DNA of 64,000 nt from MFD01213-c1 sp963704405 (lineage in GTDB: Bacteria > Planctomycetota > Phycisphaerae > Tepidisphaerales > Tepidisphaeraceae), in contig OY969903.1 of assembly GCA_963704405.1 (NCBI GenBank), positions 4,712,001-4,776,000 of the forward strand. The letters run 5' to 3'. The notes under the pieces were generated by a model. It was not told where the DNA came from. It ran no database searches and was given only the letters and a program-made list of their open reading frames with translations. The translations under genes and the position numbers were made by a program. This document shows, piece by piece, positions 55,906 through 64,000 of this stretch (the stretch's first letter is position 1; the number at the start of each line of letters is the position of its first letter).

Positions 55906-57219
55906 TGTACGGACCGGGGACATGGGTAACACATGTGCGGGGACATGGGTGGCGCTTTTATCCTGCAAGCTTGAACCTTTACCGGGAGTTCAAGCATGCC
56001 GTGGATGGAGGCTTCTACTGTGTGTCTCAGACAAGAATTTGTTTCGTTGGCGATCCAGCCCCGTTGTAATCTGGCGGCGTTGTGTCGTCGTTTTGCCATC
56101 AGTCGCAAGACCGCCTACAAGTGGATGGATCGCGCCAAACGCCAAGAGAATGGCGTCGTCAGCGCCCAGGGGATGGCGGATCGCTCCCGCCGCCCCTTGC
56201 TGTCGCCAGGCAGGACTGCCGGGTCGCTGGAACAAAGTGTGTGCGAGCTGCGTCGCAGCCATGGGTGGGGTGGACGCAAGATTCACGCACGGCTCAAGAC
56301 GCTGGGTTGTCCCGGGGTTCCCGCCATCAGCACCGTGACCGACATCCTGCGTCGCAATGACCTGCTGAATCCTGAGGAATCCCGCAAGCACACCGCGTTT
56401 GTCCGCTTCGAGCATCTGCGGCCCAACGATCTGTGGCAGATGGACTTCCTGGGCCACTTCCCGCTCGACGGTGGTGGACGCTGTCATGCCCTCACCGTGC
56501 TGGACGATCATTCACGCTTTTGCCTGGGCGTGCGGGCCTGCAACAATGAGCAGGGAATCACCGTGCAAAAACATCTGATCGACTTGTTCCGTCGCTACGG
56601 TCTGCCGTTGCGTGTCCTCTGCGATAATGGTTCGCCCTGGGGCGGTTACTTCAGCCCATCCAACGGCGGCTCACAACACACCTGGCTCAGCGCCTGGCTG
56701 ATCCGGCTGGACGTCGGCGTCGGACACGGCCGCGCGTATCATCCCCAAACCCAAGGCAAAGACGAACGCTTCAATCGCACCGTTAAAGCCGAGGCAATCG
56801 GCACACGACGCTTCCGCGATATTGAGGAGGCGCAGCGCCGCTTTGATCCATGGCGTGATGTTTACAACCTGGAGCGACCGCACGAGGCGTTGGGGATGGC
56901 CACGCCCGTCACACGGTATGTTCACTCGCCGCGTGCCTTTGCAGAGACCCTGCCGCCGATTGAATATGGCTCGTCCGATGTCGTACGAAAGGTGCAGAAG
57001 GACGGGTACTTCAGATACAAATCCACGGATTTTAAAATCAGCCAGGCGTTCACCGGCTATCCCGTAGCCTTACGTCCGACGAGGCAGGATGGACAATTAG
57101 ATGTCTTTTTCTGCCATGTGAAAGTTGCAACGATCGACGTGAAAAGCCAAACTCGAGTCTAATTCCAATGCGCCACCCATGTCCCCGCACATGTGTTACC
57201 CATGTCCCCGGTCCGTACA
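55906..57219 (+). mobile_element. IS481-family insertion sequence
   Basis: A 1314-bp element with perfect 50-bp inverted repeats (55906-55955 and 57170-57219, TGTACGGACCGGGGACATGG...) and a 5-bp target duplication GGGGC (55901-55905 and 57220-57224). Each terminal repeat contains GGGGACATGGGT twice. It is inserted in the outer right arm of the palindromic element. Confidence 0.93.
55996..57162 (+). CDS. IS481-family transposase
   Basis: 388 residues. An N-terminal helix-turn-helix (NLAALCRRFAISRKTAYKWMDR) precedes a DDE integrase domain: Asp in WQMDFLGHFPLDGG, Asp in VLCDNGSPW, Glu in TQGKDERFNRTVKAE. A C-terminal domain ends in VATIDVKSQTRV. The reading frame is intact with a complete pair of terminal repeats, so the element may be active. 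Confidence 0.94.
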   Translation: MPWMEASTVCLRQEFVSLAIQPRCNLAALCRRFAISRKTAYKWMDRAKRQENGVVSAQGMADRSRRPLLSPGRTAGSLEQSVCELRRSHGWGGRKIHARLKTLGCPGVPAISTVTDILRRNDLLNPEESRKHTAFVRFEHLRPNDLWQMDFLGHFPLDGGGRCHALTVLDDHSRFCLGVRACNNEQGITVQKHLIDLFRRYGLPLRVLCDNGSPWGGYFSPSNGGSQHTWLSAWLIRLDVGVGHGRAYHPQTQGKDERFNRTVKAEAIGTRRFRDIEEAQRRFDPWRDVYNLERPHEALGMATPVTRYVHSPRAFAETLPPIEYGSSDVVRKVQKDGYFRYKSTDFKISQAFTGYPVALRPTRQDGQLDVFFCHVKVATIDVKSQTRV

Positions 57220-57351
57220 GGGGCAGCAGCCCCTGCGGCTGTGATTTGTCTTTCTCTTCGTCTTTTTCTTTAGTCTTCCTCTTCCACCATATTCAATGCC
57301 GCCAATCTTAGCCGGCTTCCATTATTCGCACGTGTTGCAAAAAGATGTTTC

Positions 57352-58613
57352 TCACGCCCGCACCTTTTCTTCAATAGCACCAAGACTTACTTCCTGCCCA
57401 GTCCTGTTCAACCAAGGCAAGAGCAGCAGTGCCGGTGCCCCCACCACGATGCTTACTGCAAAAAACCAGGACCACCCCGCCGCTTTCACAAAATAACCAG
57501 CGGGTGGTCCGCTGATCGCATCCGTCAGCCGCATCACACCGGAGAGAACGGCAAACTGCGTCGCTGAAAACTCCGGGCTGCATTGGCTCATGAGGAACGC
57601 GACAAACGCCGCTGTCACCATTCCAGCGCAGAAGTTTTCGATGCAGATGACAGCGATCATCACGCCGCGCACCGGTCCTGTTTGGGACAGAACCAGGAAT
57701 CCTCCATTGCTCACGGCCCCGAGAATTCCAATCACCCAAAGCGATCGCCACAGCCCGAGCTGCGCCACCAGCACACCGCCTGCCATCGCACCGATGATCG
57801 TGACGGCGATTCCCAATCCCTGCCGAACCGCCCCGATATCAAACTTGCTAATGCCGATGTCGAGCATGAACCGCAATGTCATATTCGCCGCCAGCACCTC
57901 CGGCAGTTTGAACAGAATCACAAACAGCAGCACGAGCAGTCCGCGCTCCCGCAGCAGCAGGTCCCGCATCGGCAAAACCACCGCATCCCGCAACGTCGGT
58001 GGCGGAACTCCTGGCGTCATCGGCTCGGGCGCAGAATCGTCGCAATCACCCCAACCCCCATCAGCCCCGCCGCCCCCGCATAAACCGTCGGCCACGACAG
58101 ATGCAGCCGATCCACCGCCATCAGCGACCCCGCGCCGGCGGCGATGATCGCCAGCCGCCACCCTGTCACCCAGATCGCGGTCCCTGCTCCGCGTTCTTCG
58201 GGCCGCAGCACATCGGTTCGATACGCATCCGCCACCACATCCTGGCTCGCGCTGCAAAACGCCAGGAAAAATCCCATCCCCATCAGCAGATGAATCGAAG
58301 CGTGCGCTCCAAACGCCGCGAGGCAAAGGATCGCGCCGATGAGCAAAACCTGCGTCACCAGCAACCACCCCCGGCGCCGGCCAAGCACGGGCGGCACATA
58401 CCGATCCATCACCGGCGCCCACAGAAACTTTAAAATATAAGGCAGCCCCACCAGCGACGTCAGCCCGATGCTGACCACATCCATTCCCCGATCCGTCATC
58501 CACGCTTTGAGGTTGTCGGTCGTCAAAACAAACGGCAGCCCCGATGCAAACCCGAGAAAAAGCAGAGCCGCCATCCGGCGATTCGCGAAGACCTGAGCCG
58601 TCCCTGGCCGCAT
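57352..58613 (-). CDS. ampG: AmpG-like MFS permease, one frame break
   Basis: A 12-helix major facilitator protein of the AmpG group, which imports muropeptides for peptidoglycan recycling. The N-terminal half (ATG 58613) has LLFLGFASGLPFVLTTDNLKAWMTDRGMDVVSIGLTSLVGLPYILKFLWAPVMDRY and ASQDVVADAYRTD, both characteristic of AmpG. After a frame change near 58020, RDLLLRERGLLVLLFVILFKLPEVLA and CIENFCAGMVTAAFVAFLMSQCSPEFSATQFAVLS follow, again AmpG-like. One missing base would give about 420 residues. Confidence 0.85.
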
Positions 58614-58744
58614 CGGAATATTTGAACGGAAAAGGCCGATGAACGCCAAGATTTTAAAGGTCGAAATGCGGATTACTCCAGGGCAAACGCCTGTGGCTCT
58701 TACCTCCTTCTCCGGTATTCCGGGATAGGGGATTAAAGAAGTAA

Positions 58745-58892
58745 GAGCTCCTAACAGAATGGATGAACGCAGAGTCACGGAGGCCGCGGAGGTAGAACAG
58801 AGAGGGCTATGTTTTTCCTTGTTTTCTCCGCGTTTTACCTCCGCGGCCTCCGCGACTCTGCGTTCATTTTCCTCCTGTTTTGTTAAGAGCTT
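58745..58892. repeat. 148-bp palindromic intergenic repeat, copy 2
   Basis: Same orientation as copy 1 (52732-52879), 147 of 148 bases identical; only base 58886 differs. It follows the N-terminus-side flank of the AmpG-like gene. Between the two copies lie moaB, the lipoprotein gene, the IS-loaded palindrome and the AmpG-like gene, about 5.9 kb. Confidence 0.9.
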
Positions 58893-58952
58893 TAAGGCTA
58901 CATGCGATTGTCCTGTGGATTCTTCCTTGGGTGGGACGGGAGGACACTTTTG

Positions 58953-60008
58953 CTATACGACGCCGATCATTCGGCCAAGGATCGGCCAGTGCAGGCGATA
59001 GGGATATACGATTTCACACAACGCTTTTGCAGGCGCGCCGCTGATGGTTGCATCGTAAACAAGCCGGAGATGGAACGCCGTCGCATCGATGACGCGAGGG
59101 TTCTCGAGGCGGGTTTGCGCGTTCAACGAGATTTGCGCCGGATATCTCAGAAACATTTTGGTTCGGTGGTTCCAGGCGATTGAGATGTCAGAAGAGATTT
59201 CCTTGATGCCGGTGGCATCGATTTCGATCACTTTCGATTCGTCCTTCTTTAATCGATCCCGCGCATAAGCGATCGAAAACGCGATCACGGAATCGCCGGT
59301 GGAAATATGACCGCGCAGCCAACGGTTGAGATTCGCGCCTGCGACGCCGGCCCCAAAGTTGTGATCGTGAAAACCGCTTCCGTTAATCGTGAAAATAACA
59401 GGCGCGCCGGAGCCGTACAGGGTCACAGTTCCTTCCGCGTCGCACACAGGATTGGCGAGAATCCACCGATGATCGGCGCCGCTCAATTCACGGGAAGGAA
59501 ATGCCTGCTGCATCGCCTTATGTTTGAAGCGCGGACGAAACACAAAACTGGCCGCGAGTTGCCGGGCGGCAATAGTGCCAGGCCGACGACGGGCCGGAGG
59601 AGCGGGTACGCCACGAATGGCGAGGTGCAGAGAACCATCTTCCTGAATCGCCAGATCGCTTGAACCGATCGCAATCTTTACTGGATCAGACGATTCAGTG
59701 ACTTGCGAGGATGGGTGTCGCGAAGTGGCCTGCGCGATGATCTGGTCATTGCGATATAGCGCAAAATAAATTGCGGAACAATCGCGAGGCGTTGGCGGCG
59801 CGACGCGCGTCGGTCGGCGTCGATATCGATCGTAAGCGCGGAGATAAGCCGGATCGAAGGGGCAACCCACAAAGAACATCGCGACGGCGCGGAGCTGAGC
59901 CGTTGCGTCATAGACCGCGAAAGACCAGCACTCATATCCACCCGGCGCAGTCACCTCATGCGATGCATCGGGCATCGCTGTCGGATTGTATAAGGGGACG
60001 ATCTGCAT
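58953..60008 (-). CDS. CrtC/AttH-like lipocalin-fold protein
   Basis: 351 residues, ATG 60008. It has YECWSFAVYDATAQLRAVAMFF near the start and the hallmark GFHDHNFG at 212-219, equivalent to the (G)YHDHNWG motif of carotenoid 1,2-hydratase (CrtC) and AttH-domain proteins. A tail LHWPILGRMIGVV follows. The enzyme would hydrate a C=C bond of an acyclic carotenoid, but no other carotenoid gene is in the window and the family has non-carotenoid members too. No signal peptide is seen. Confidence 0.72.
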   Translation of the reverse strand: MQIVPLYNPTAMPDASHEVTAPGGYECWSFAVYDATAQLRAVAMFFVGCPFDPAYLRAYDRYRRRPTRVAPPTPRDCSAIYFALYRNDQIIAQATSRHPSSQVTESSDPVKIAIGSSDLAIQEDGSLHLAIRGVPAPPARRRPGTIAARQLAASFVFRPRFKHKAMQQAFPSRELSGADHRWILANPVCDAEGTVTLYGSGAPVIFTINGSGFHDHNFGAGVAGANLNRWLRGHISTGDSVIAFSIAYARDRLKKDESKVIEIDATGIKEISSDISIAWNHRTKMFLRYPAQISLNAQTRLENPRVIDATAFHLRLVYDATISGAPAKALCEIVYPYRLHWPILGRMIGVV

Positions 60009-60188
60009 GATAAGACAAGCTTGCGATCTCAGCGTGCGAAATCACTGCCGATCAGGTTCCAAATCCGGTCATTTCAGCGGCCATGCTTTTAATTTGCATT
60101 AGACCTGTGGCAATTTATTTCAAGGATGCTGGCCCGTGCCGCGAGTCCCTGTCACGGTGAAGGCGTGTGGCATTTCGACCATCTTCGG

Positions 60189-61794
60189 TCACAGCAACGT
60201 TCCCGTCAGAATGATTTTCGCAACGACAAAGTAAATGATCAGACCCGTCACGTCGACCAATGTCGCGACAAACGGCGCTGAGCTGGTTGCGGGATCGAAC
60301 CCCAGCCTGCGCAGGATGAACGGAAGCATCGAGCCCGCGAGCGAGCCCCACATGATGACGCCGATGAGTGCGCCAAATACAGTCAGGCCGACGAGAAACC
60401 AGTGCTTTCCGTATGCCGTAGCAGGTTCGGTGTTGCGCGCGATCGCTTCAATGCCGCTCGGGATCGGCATTGAGTCGGGCACCAGCATTCCCTTGCTGAC
60501 CCGATCACCGGCCGAAAGCGTGAACGCCGGAACCACCAGCGGCTGCGTCAGCTCCGCGTCGGCCTGGATCTGTTTTGTGCCGACGGGAATTTGCGCCTCA
60601 TCCTGCGAGCCGTGGGTCTGGAAGAACGTGCCGATATGCGGCACATGCGAAAGCCCCTGCCACGCACCGATTCGGCAGAAGCCGATCACCCCGAGAAAAA
60701 GCCCGAGCGCCAGCCCCGTTCGCAGCTCGCGGCCAAAAACCCGCCACCAGTCTTTGAGACGCAGTTCCTTCAGCGCCAGCGAGCGGATGATGAGCGATGT
60801 TCCCTGTGAACCGCTGTTGCCCCCGGAGCTGATGATCAGCGGGACGAAGAGCGCGACGACGGCGGCCCGTTCAATCTCGCCTTCAAAATATCCCATCGCG
60901 GTGGCGGTAAGCATTTCACCCAGGAACAGCACCGCCAGCCATCCGCCCCGCTTGCGGACCATCTGCCAGAAACCGACATCAAGGTACGGCTTATCCAGCG
61001 CTTCCGAACCACCGAGCCGCTGAATTTCTTCGGTGGCTTTGCGCTCGGCAAATTCGAGCACGTCGTCCACCGTGATAATGCCGAGCATTTTTTGATCGGA
61101 ATCGACGACCGGAAGCGCCACGCGATCATATTTGCCGAATGCGGCGACCACCTCTTCACCGCGCAGTCGCCGGAATCTGCACCGCAGCGCGATCATCAAT
61201 ATCTTTCACGCGCGTATCCGGGTCCGCCAGCACCAGCGTGCCGAGGCGCAGGTCGTCGATCAGCCTGCCGTCCTTGTCGACGACATAAAGAACCGCGAGC
61301 GTCTCCATGCCGCGGCCGGTTTTGCGCACGTGCTCGATCGCCTCCCGCGCCGTCATGTCGGGCGGCAGGCTGACATAATCCGGCGTCATGTAACGCCCCG
61401 CCGTGCCTTCGGGATATCCCAGAAGTTGGCGGGCTTTTTTTAATTCTTCCGGCGGCAGCGTTTCAAGACATCGCTTCGTGACATCCGCGGGAAGCTCTTC
61501 GAGCAGGCGGGTGCGGTCGTCGGGCGTCATCTCGCCGAGGATGGTATGAACCGTTTCGTTGCCGAGCGACTGGACCAGTTCCTGCTGGCGCTCAATCGGA
61601 AGATACGAAAACACCGAGGCGGCACATCCGCGCGGCAGAATGCGAAAAATAACCCCTTCATCCTCCGCCGGCAGATCGATCAACACCTCGGCGATATCCG
61701 GCGGATCTAGTTCGGAAAGAGCGTCTCTCAGCTCATTCCAGTTTTTTGATTTGATAATTTCTTCGAGGTCGGCCTGAAGGATGTTTCCGATCAT
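60189..61794 (-). CDS. mgtE: MgtE-family Mg2+ transporter, one frame break
   Basis: N domain (ADLEEIIKSKNWNELRDALSELDPPDIAEVLIDLPAEDEGVIFRIL) followed by two CBS domains (YMTPDYVSLPPDMTAREAIEHVR... and VVDSDQKMLGIITVDDVLEFAE), with the frame change between them near 61165, consistent with one extra or two missing bases. Then five helices with EMLTATAMGYFEGEIE, PLIISSGGNSGSQGTSLIIRSLALKEL (Mg2+-contact loop) and SSAPFVATLVDVTGLIIYF. Unusual is an insert of about 85 residues between helices (60400-60660) that is not in typical MgtE. Confidence 0.9.
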
Positions 61795-61914
61795 GCGCGG
61801 AGTTTATCAAATGGATTGCGCATTATCGCGTAGCGGTGAAATTCCGGTCTGGCTGATCCCTTTGCAATGACCGCAGGAGTCAGACAGTCCGGCATTGCAG
61901 ACAGACGCAATCGC

Positions 61915-63276
61915 TCACATCCCCGTAAGCTGCGTCTCGATCGTTCCAACCTGCTTGGCAATCTCCCGGTCATTCTTCGTGTCTTCATCCACCGTCCGGA
62001 CGGCGTGCAATACAGTTGTATGATCGCGGCCGCCGAAGTAACCGCCAATTTCTTCAAGGCTGTATCGCGTATGCCGCCTTGCGAGGTACATGCAGACCTG
62101 GCGCGGAAAGGCGATGCTTTTGTGGCGGCGTTTGCTTTGAAGATCGCTGAGGCGCACGCCATAGTATTTGGTGACAGCATCAAAGATCTGCTGGATCGTG
62201 ATGCGCTTTTGTTCCGGCGTGGCCGTTTCCCCCAGCGCCGCCTTGGCCAATTCCAGATCTATCTTGCCCGCCTGCAGAAGGCTCATCCCCTGCACCTTGG
62301 TGATCGCGCCTTCGAGCTCGCGCGTGTTGTTTTCCACCTTGGCGGCGATGTAGCAGATCACATCTTCCGGCAGCGTCAGTCCGCGCATCCGCGCCTTCTT
62401 CTGAAGGATGGCGACGCGCGTTTCGTAGCATGGCTTTTCAATCCGCGCGACCAGCCCCCAGTTAAATCGGCTGACCAGCCGCTCTTCCAGCTCCGGAATT
62501 TCGCTCGGTGGGCAATCAGCGCTCAGGATAATCTGCTTATGCCCTTGATACAGCGTGTTGAACGTATGGAAAAATTCTTCCTGCGTCCGATCGCGGCCGG
62601 CAAGGAAGTGAATGTCATCAATCACCAGCACATCCACGTGACGATAGCGATGGCGGAATTGATTCATGTCGCCGGTCTCGACGGCGGTGATGAACTGATT
62701 AATGAACGTATCGCAGGAAAGATACAAAATCCGCGAATCCGGCTCCCGCTCCAGCACCTTCTGGCAGACGGCCTGGAGCAAATGCGATTTGCCGAGGCCA
62801 ACCCCCCCATGGATGAATAGCGGGTTGTACGCTTTGCCCGGCTGCTCGGCGACAGCGACCGAAGCCGCGTGCGGCAGGCGATTGCAGGGGCCTGTCACGA
62901 ACTGTTCAAATGTGTAATCAGGATTGAGCGGGAGCGGCTGATCCCCTTCGCTGAATACGCCGCCCCGCGGCAGGTTGTCGCAATGGAAGCTGACGGCGAC
63001 CAGCCGGCTCGTCACCTGCTGAGCAGCAGAGGTGAACGGCTGCTGGCACTGACCCTGGCAGAAATTCAATTGTGCCGGTGTGCTGACCGTGACCTGGATC
63101 ACGCCGTTGGTCAGTTGCCTCGGTGTCATCTGGTCGAACCAGACGCGGTGCAGGCTGGGATGCTGCGCCCGAACATTTTGAAGAATCTGCTGCCAGACCG
63201 TCGGGTCCAGAATGACAGGTTCAATAGCGCGGCGGATCGTGGCCTCGCGCGGCGAAGGCGAGTGGGTCATTGTCAT
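61915..63276 (-). CDS. dnaA: Chromosomal replication initiator protein DnaA
   Basis: Initiator ATPase that melts the origin. Domain I from about residue 26 (VWQQILQNVRAQHPSLHRVWFDQM), Walker A GGVGLGKSH at 157-165, Walker B VIDDIHFL at 218-225, and domain IV with the DnaA-box-binding helix GGRDHTTVLHA from residue 415. Length, 453 residues, is normal. Domain II is short. ATG 63276 is chosen. The region upstream is a candidate origin. dnaN is not visible; the upstream gene is a DNA glycosylase. Confidence 0.97.
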   Translation of the reverse strand: MTMTHSPSPREATIRRAIEPVILDPTVWQQILQNVRAQHPSLHRVWFDQMTPRQLTNGVIQVTVSTPAQLNFCQGQCQQPFTSAAQQVTSRLVAVSFHCDNLPRGGVFSEGDQPLPLNPDYTFEQFVTGPCNRLPHAASVAVAEQPGKAYNPLFIHGGVGLGKSHLLQAVCQKVLEREPDSRILYLSCDTFINQFITAVETGDMNQFRHRYRHVDVLVIDDIHFLAGRDRTQEEFFHTFNTLYQGHKQIILSADCPPSEIPELEERLVSRFNWGLVARIEKPCYETRVAILQKKARMRGLTLPEDVICYIAAKVENNTRELEGAITKVQGMSLLQAGKIDLELAKAALGETATPEQKRITIQQIFDAVTKYYGVRLSDLQSKRRHKSIAFPRQVCMYLARRHTRYSLEEIGGYFGGRDHTTVLHAVRTVDEDTKNDREIAKQVGTIETQLTGM

Positions 63277-63624
63277 GGCGATGCTTCAGTTTTGAGGCTT
63301 ACTTCGGTTCAAAATACAGATGTGCAATTCCGATGTTTATTCGGTTGCTATCCGTGCGGGTCAAGCACGAATCACTCACTACCCAATACATGTTCTTGTT
63401 AAAACGCGCAGGGTACAGAGAACAACATTTGAAAACAAAATGTTCTCGTCCCGGCGACACAAATTTATTTTGTTCATCAAACTCAAGTGGAGATCACCCA
63501 TTCTGCTTTGTCATCGGCATGCAAGCCGACTGCTGCGTAAAAAACTTTTTGAACCCCATCCGTGGGAAGAAAAATTGCACAATGTCCGGTTGCTGAAAGA
63601 ACGCGCGGCGGAGACGCCAGAAAA
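63277..63624. other. Intergenic region upstream of dnaA, possible origin
   Basis: 348 bp between the uracil-DNA glycosylase gene and dnaA, AT-rich around 63420-63480. It contains an inverted repeat GAGAACA/TGTTCTC (63418-63447), further TGTTC copies near 63391 and 63471, and two ATTGCACA/TGTGCAAT sites (about 63319 and 63574). No good match to the consensus DnaA box TTATCCACA was found, so the origin assignment rests on position and composition only. Confidence 0.35.
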
Positions 63625-64000
63625 TCACATCGGTTTGCCGCGCGCCGGAGTCGTCATTCCCAATTCATCCATGACCAATTTCAAATCGTTCCACACTGCC
63701 TTTCGTGTCTCCTCTGTGTAATTACGCAACACGTAGGAGGGATGGTATGTGGGCATGAGTTTAATTCCGCGCCATTGGAACCACCGGCCACGCACCGAAC
63801 CCATGGTCAATTTTGGGTTGCCAAGCATATATGATGCTGCAGGGCGACCCAGTGTGACGATCGTAGCCGGCCTGATCATTTCCAGTTGCCGCTCTAAATA
63901 AGGCGTGCAGGTCGCCACTTCATCGGGGGCCGGCACGCGGTTTTCCGGCGGCCTGCATTTGACGATGTTGGCGATATACACCTGATTCCGCCGCAATCCC
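63625..64000 (-). CDS. Uracil-DNA glycosylase, family 4-like (5' end outside window)
   Basis: The C-terminal 125 residues of a type 4 (SPO1-polymerase-related) uracil-DNA glycosylase, which removes uracil from DNA. Motifs: VYIANIVKCRPPENRVPAPDEVATCTPYLERQL (Cys residues as Fe-S ligands: C in KCRPP and in CTPYLE), then IVTLGRPAASYMLG and LMPTYHPSYVLRN (HPSY catalytic/binding loop). The N-terminus, with the first Fe-S Cys pair and the GEAP motif, lies beyond 64000. Confidence 0.9.
   Translation of the reverse strand, partial: GLRRNQVYIANIVKCRPPENRVPAPDEVATCTPYLERQLEMIRPATIVTLGRPAASYMLGNPKLTMGSVRGRWFQWRGIKLMPTYHPSYVLRNYTEETRKAVWNDLKLVMDELGMTTPARGKPM

Larger units (their letters stand above)
53993..57297. 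repeat. Large palindromic element interrupted by two insertion sequences
   Basis: Left arm 53993-54220 and a split right arm (54477-54568, 55811-55905, 57220-57297) are extended inverted repeats of about 250 bp: TTGAATATG and GAGGAAGAGG at the outer end, then CACAGCCGCAGGGGCTGCTG, AAAGGACCGCTGCGCGGGC, GGCACGGCGAGAGTAAGA and GGGGGCGTGCC inwards. Without the two insertions the element is about 720 bp with a central part of about 250 bp. The centre has a hairpin (TTGCCGGCG / CGCCGGCAA) but no obvious gene. The IS3-type unit is in the inner and the IS481-type unit in the outer part of the right arm. Confidence 0.8.

Noticed and set aside
54569..57219. Composite transposon formed by IS3 and IS481 with cargo between
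   Set aside because: The two elements belong to different families and only about 95 bp of palindrome arm lies between them.

Overview
The window looks like chromosomal DNA of a planctomycete, most likely class Phycisphaerae. This is inferred from protein signatures, not from a marker gene: a short zinc ribbon with CAYDLR on a membrane protein (28-858), an H-X9-DG-type C-terminus (13497-14886), a variant LEPR-XLL N-terminus (FEALESR, 43367-44020), a PEP-CTERM tail on a pectinesterase (47631-49148), a moderately high G+C content, and an mreBCD/PBP2 block. I saw no rRNA, tRNA or CRISPR array.

Layout. 0-6.5 kb: a zinc-ribbon membrane protein and three polytopic ArnT-like glycosyltransferases. 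6.6-15 kb: prfA, small unknown proteins, a Uma2 nuclease, a tRNA-dihydrouridine synthase, an RluD-type pseudouridine synthase, a TatA-like protein, an STN-domain exported protein and an H-X9-DG protein. 15.3-20.5 kb (minus strand): the rod-shape operon mreB-mreC-mreD-PBP2. 20.9-31.6 kb: modA-modB, a DUF488 protein, a small cytosolic Ser/Thr kinase, xseA, a broken GxxExxY gene, an AspT/YidE transporter, a DUF2156-GNAT fusion, a GNAT enzyme, and a two-gene unit of a tiny membrane protein and an anchored coiled-coil protein. 32-43.1 kb: a polysaccharide cluster with four GT4 glycosyltransferases, a Wzy/O-antigen-ligase-like membrane protein, a NodU/CmcH carbamoyltransferase and an APH-fold kinase-like protein. 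43.4-53.9 kb: a LEPR-XLL protein, a large FtsX-type permease, an acetyltransferase, pectinesterase, O-methyltransferase, PilZ protein, pdxJ, moaB and a lipoprotein. 54-57.3 kb: a palindromic element of roughly 720 bp whose right arm carries an IS3-family and an IS481-family insertion. 57.3-64 kb: an AmpG-like transporter, a CrtC/AttH-like protein, mgtE, dnaA with a possible origin region upstream, and the end of a uracil-DNA glycosylase gene.

About a dozen otherwise well-conserved genes, including PBP2, mreD, modA, pdxJ, dus and mgtE, are each split by one or more single-base frame changes, while their neighbours are intact. Indel errors in the assembly explain this better than real decay, so I report each such gene as one CDS spanning the break. 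I regard the GxxExxY gene at 25764-25978 as truly degenerate because it is also truncated.

The most distinctive structural content is a set of intergenic palindromes: a 148-bp repeat present twice at 147/148 identity, a perfect 37-bp inverted repeat after the LEPR-XLL gene, a 27-bp inverted repeat between mreD and mreC, and the large IS-interrupted palindrome. I did not find a convincing new defence system or biosynthetic system.
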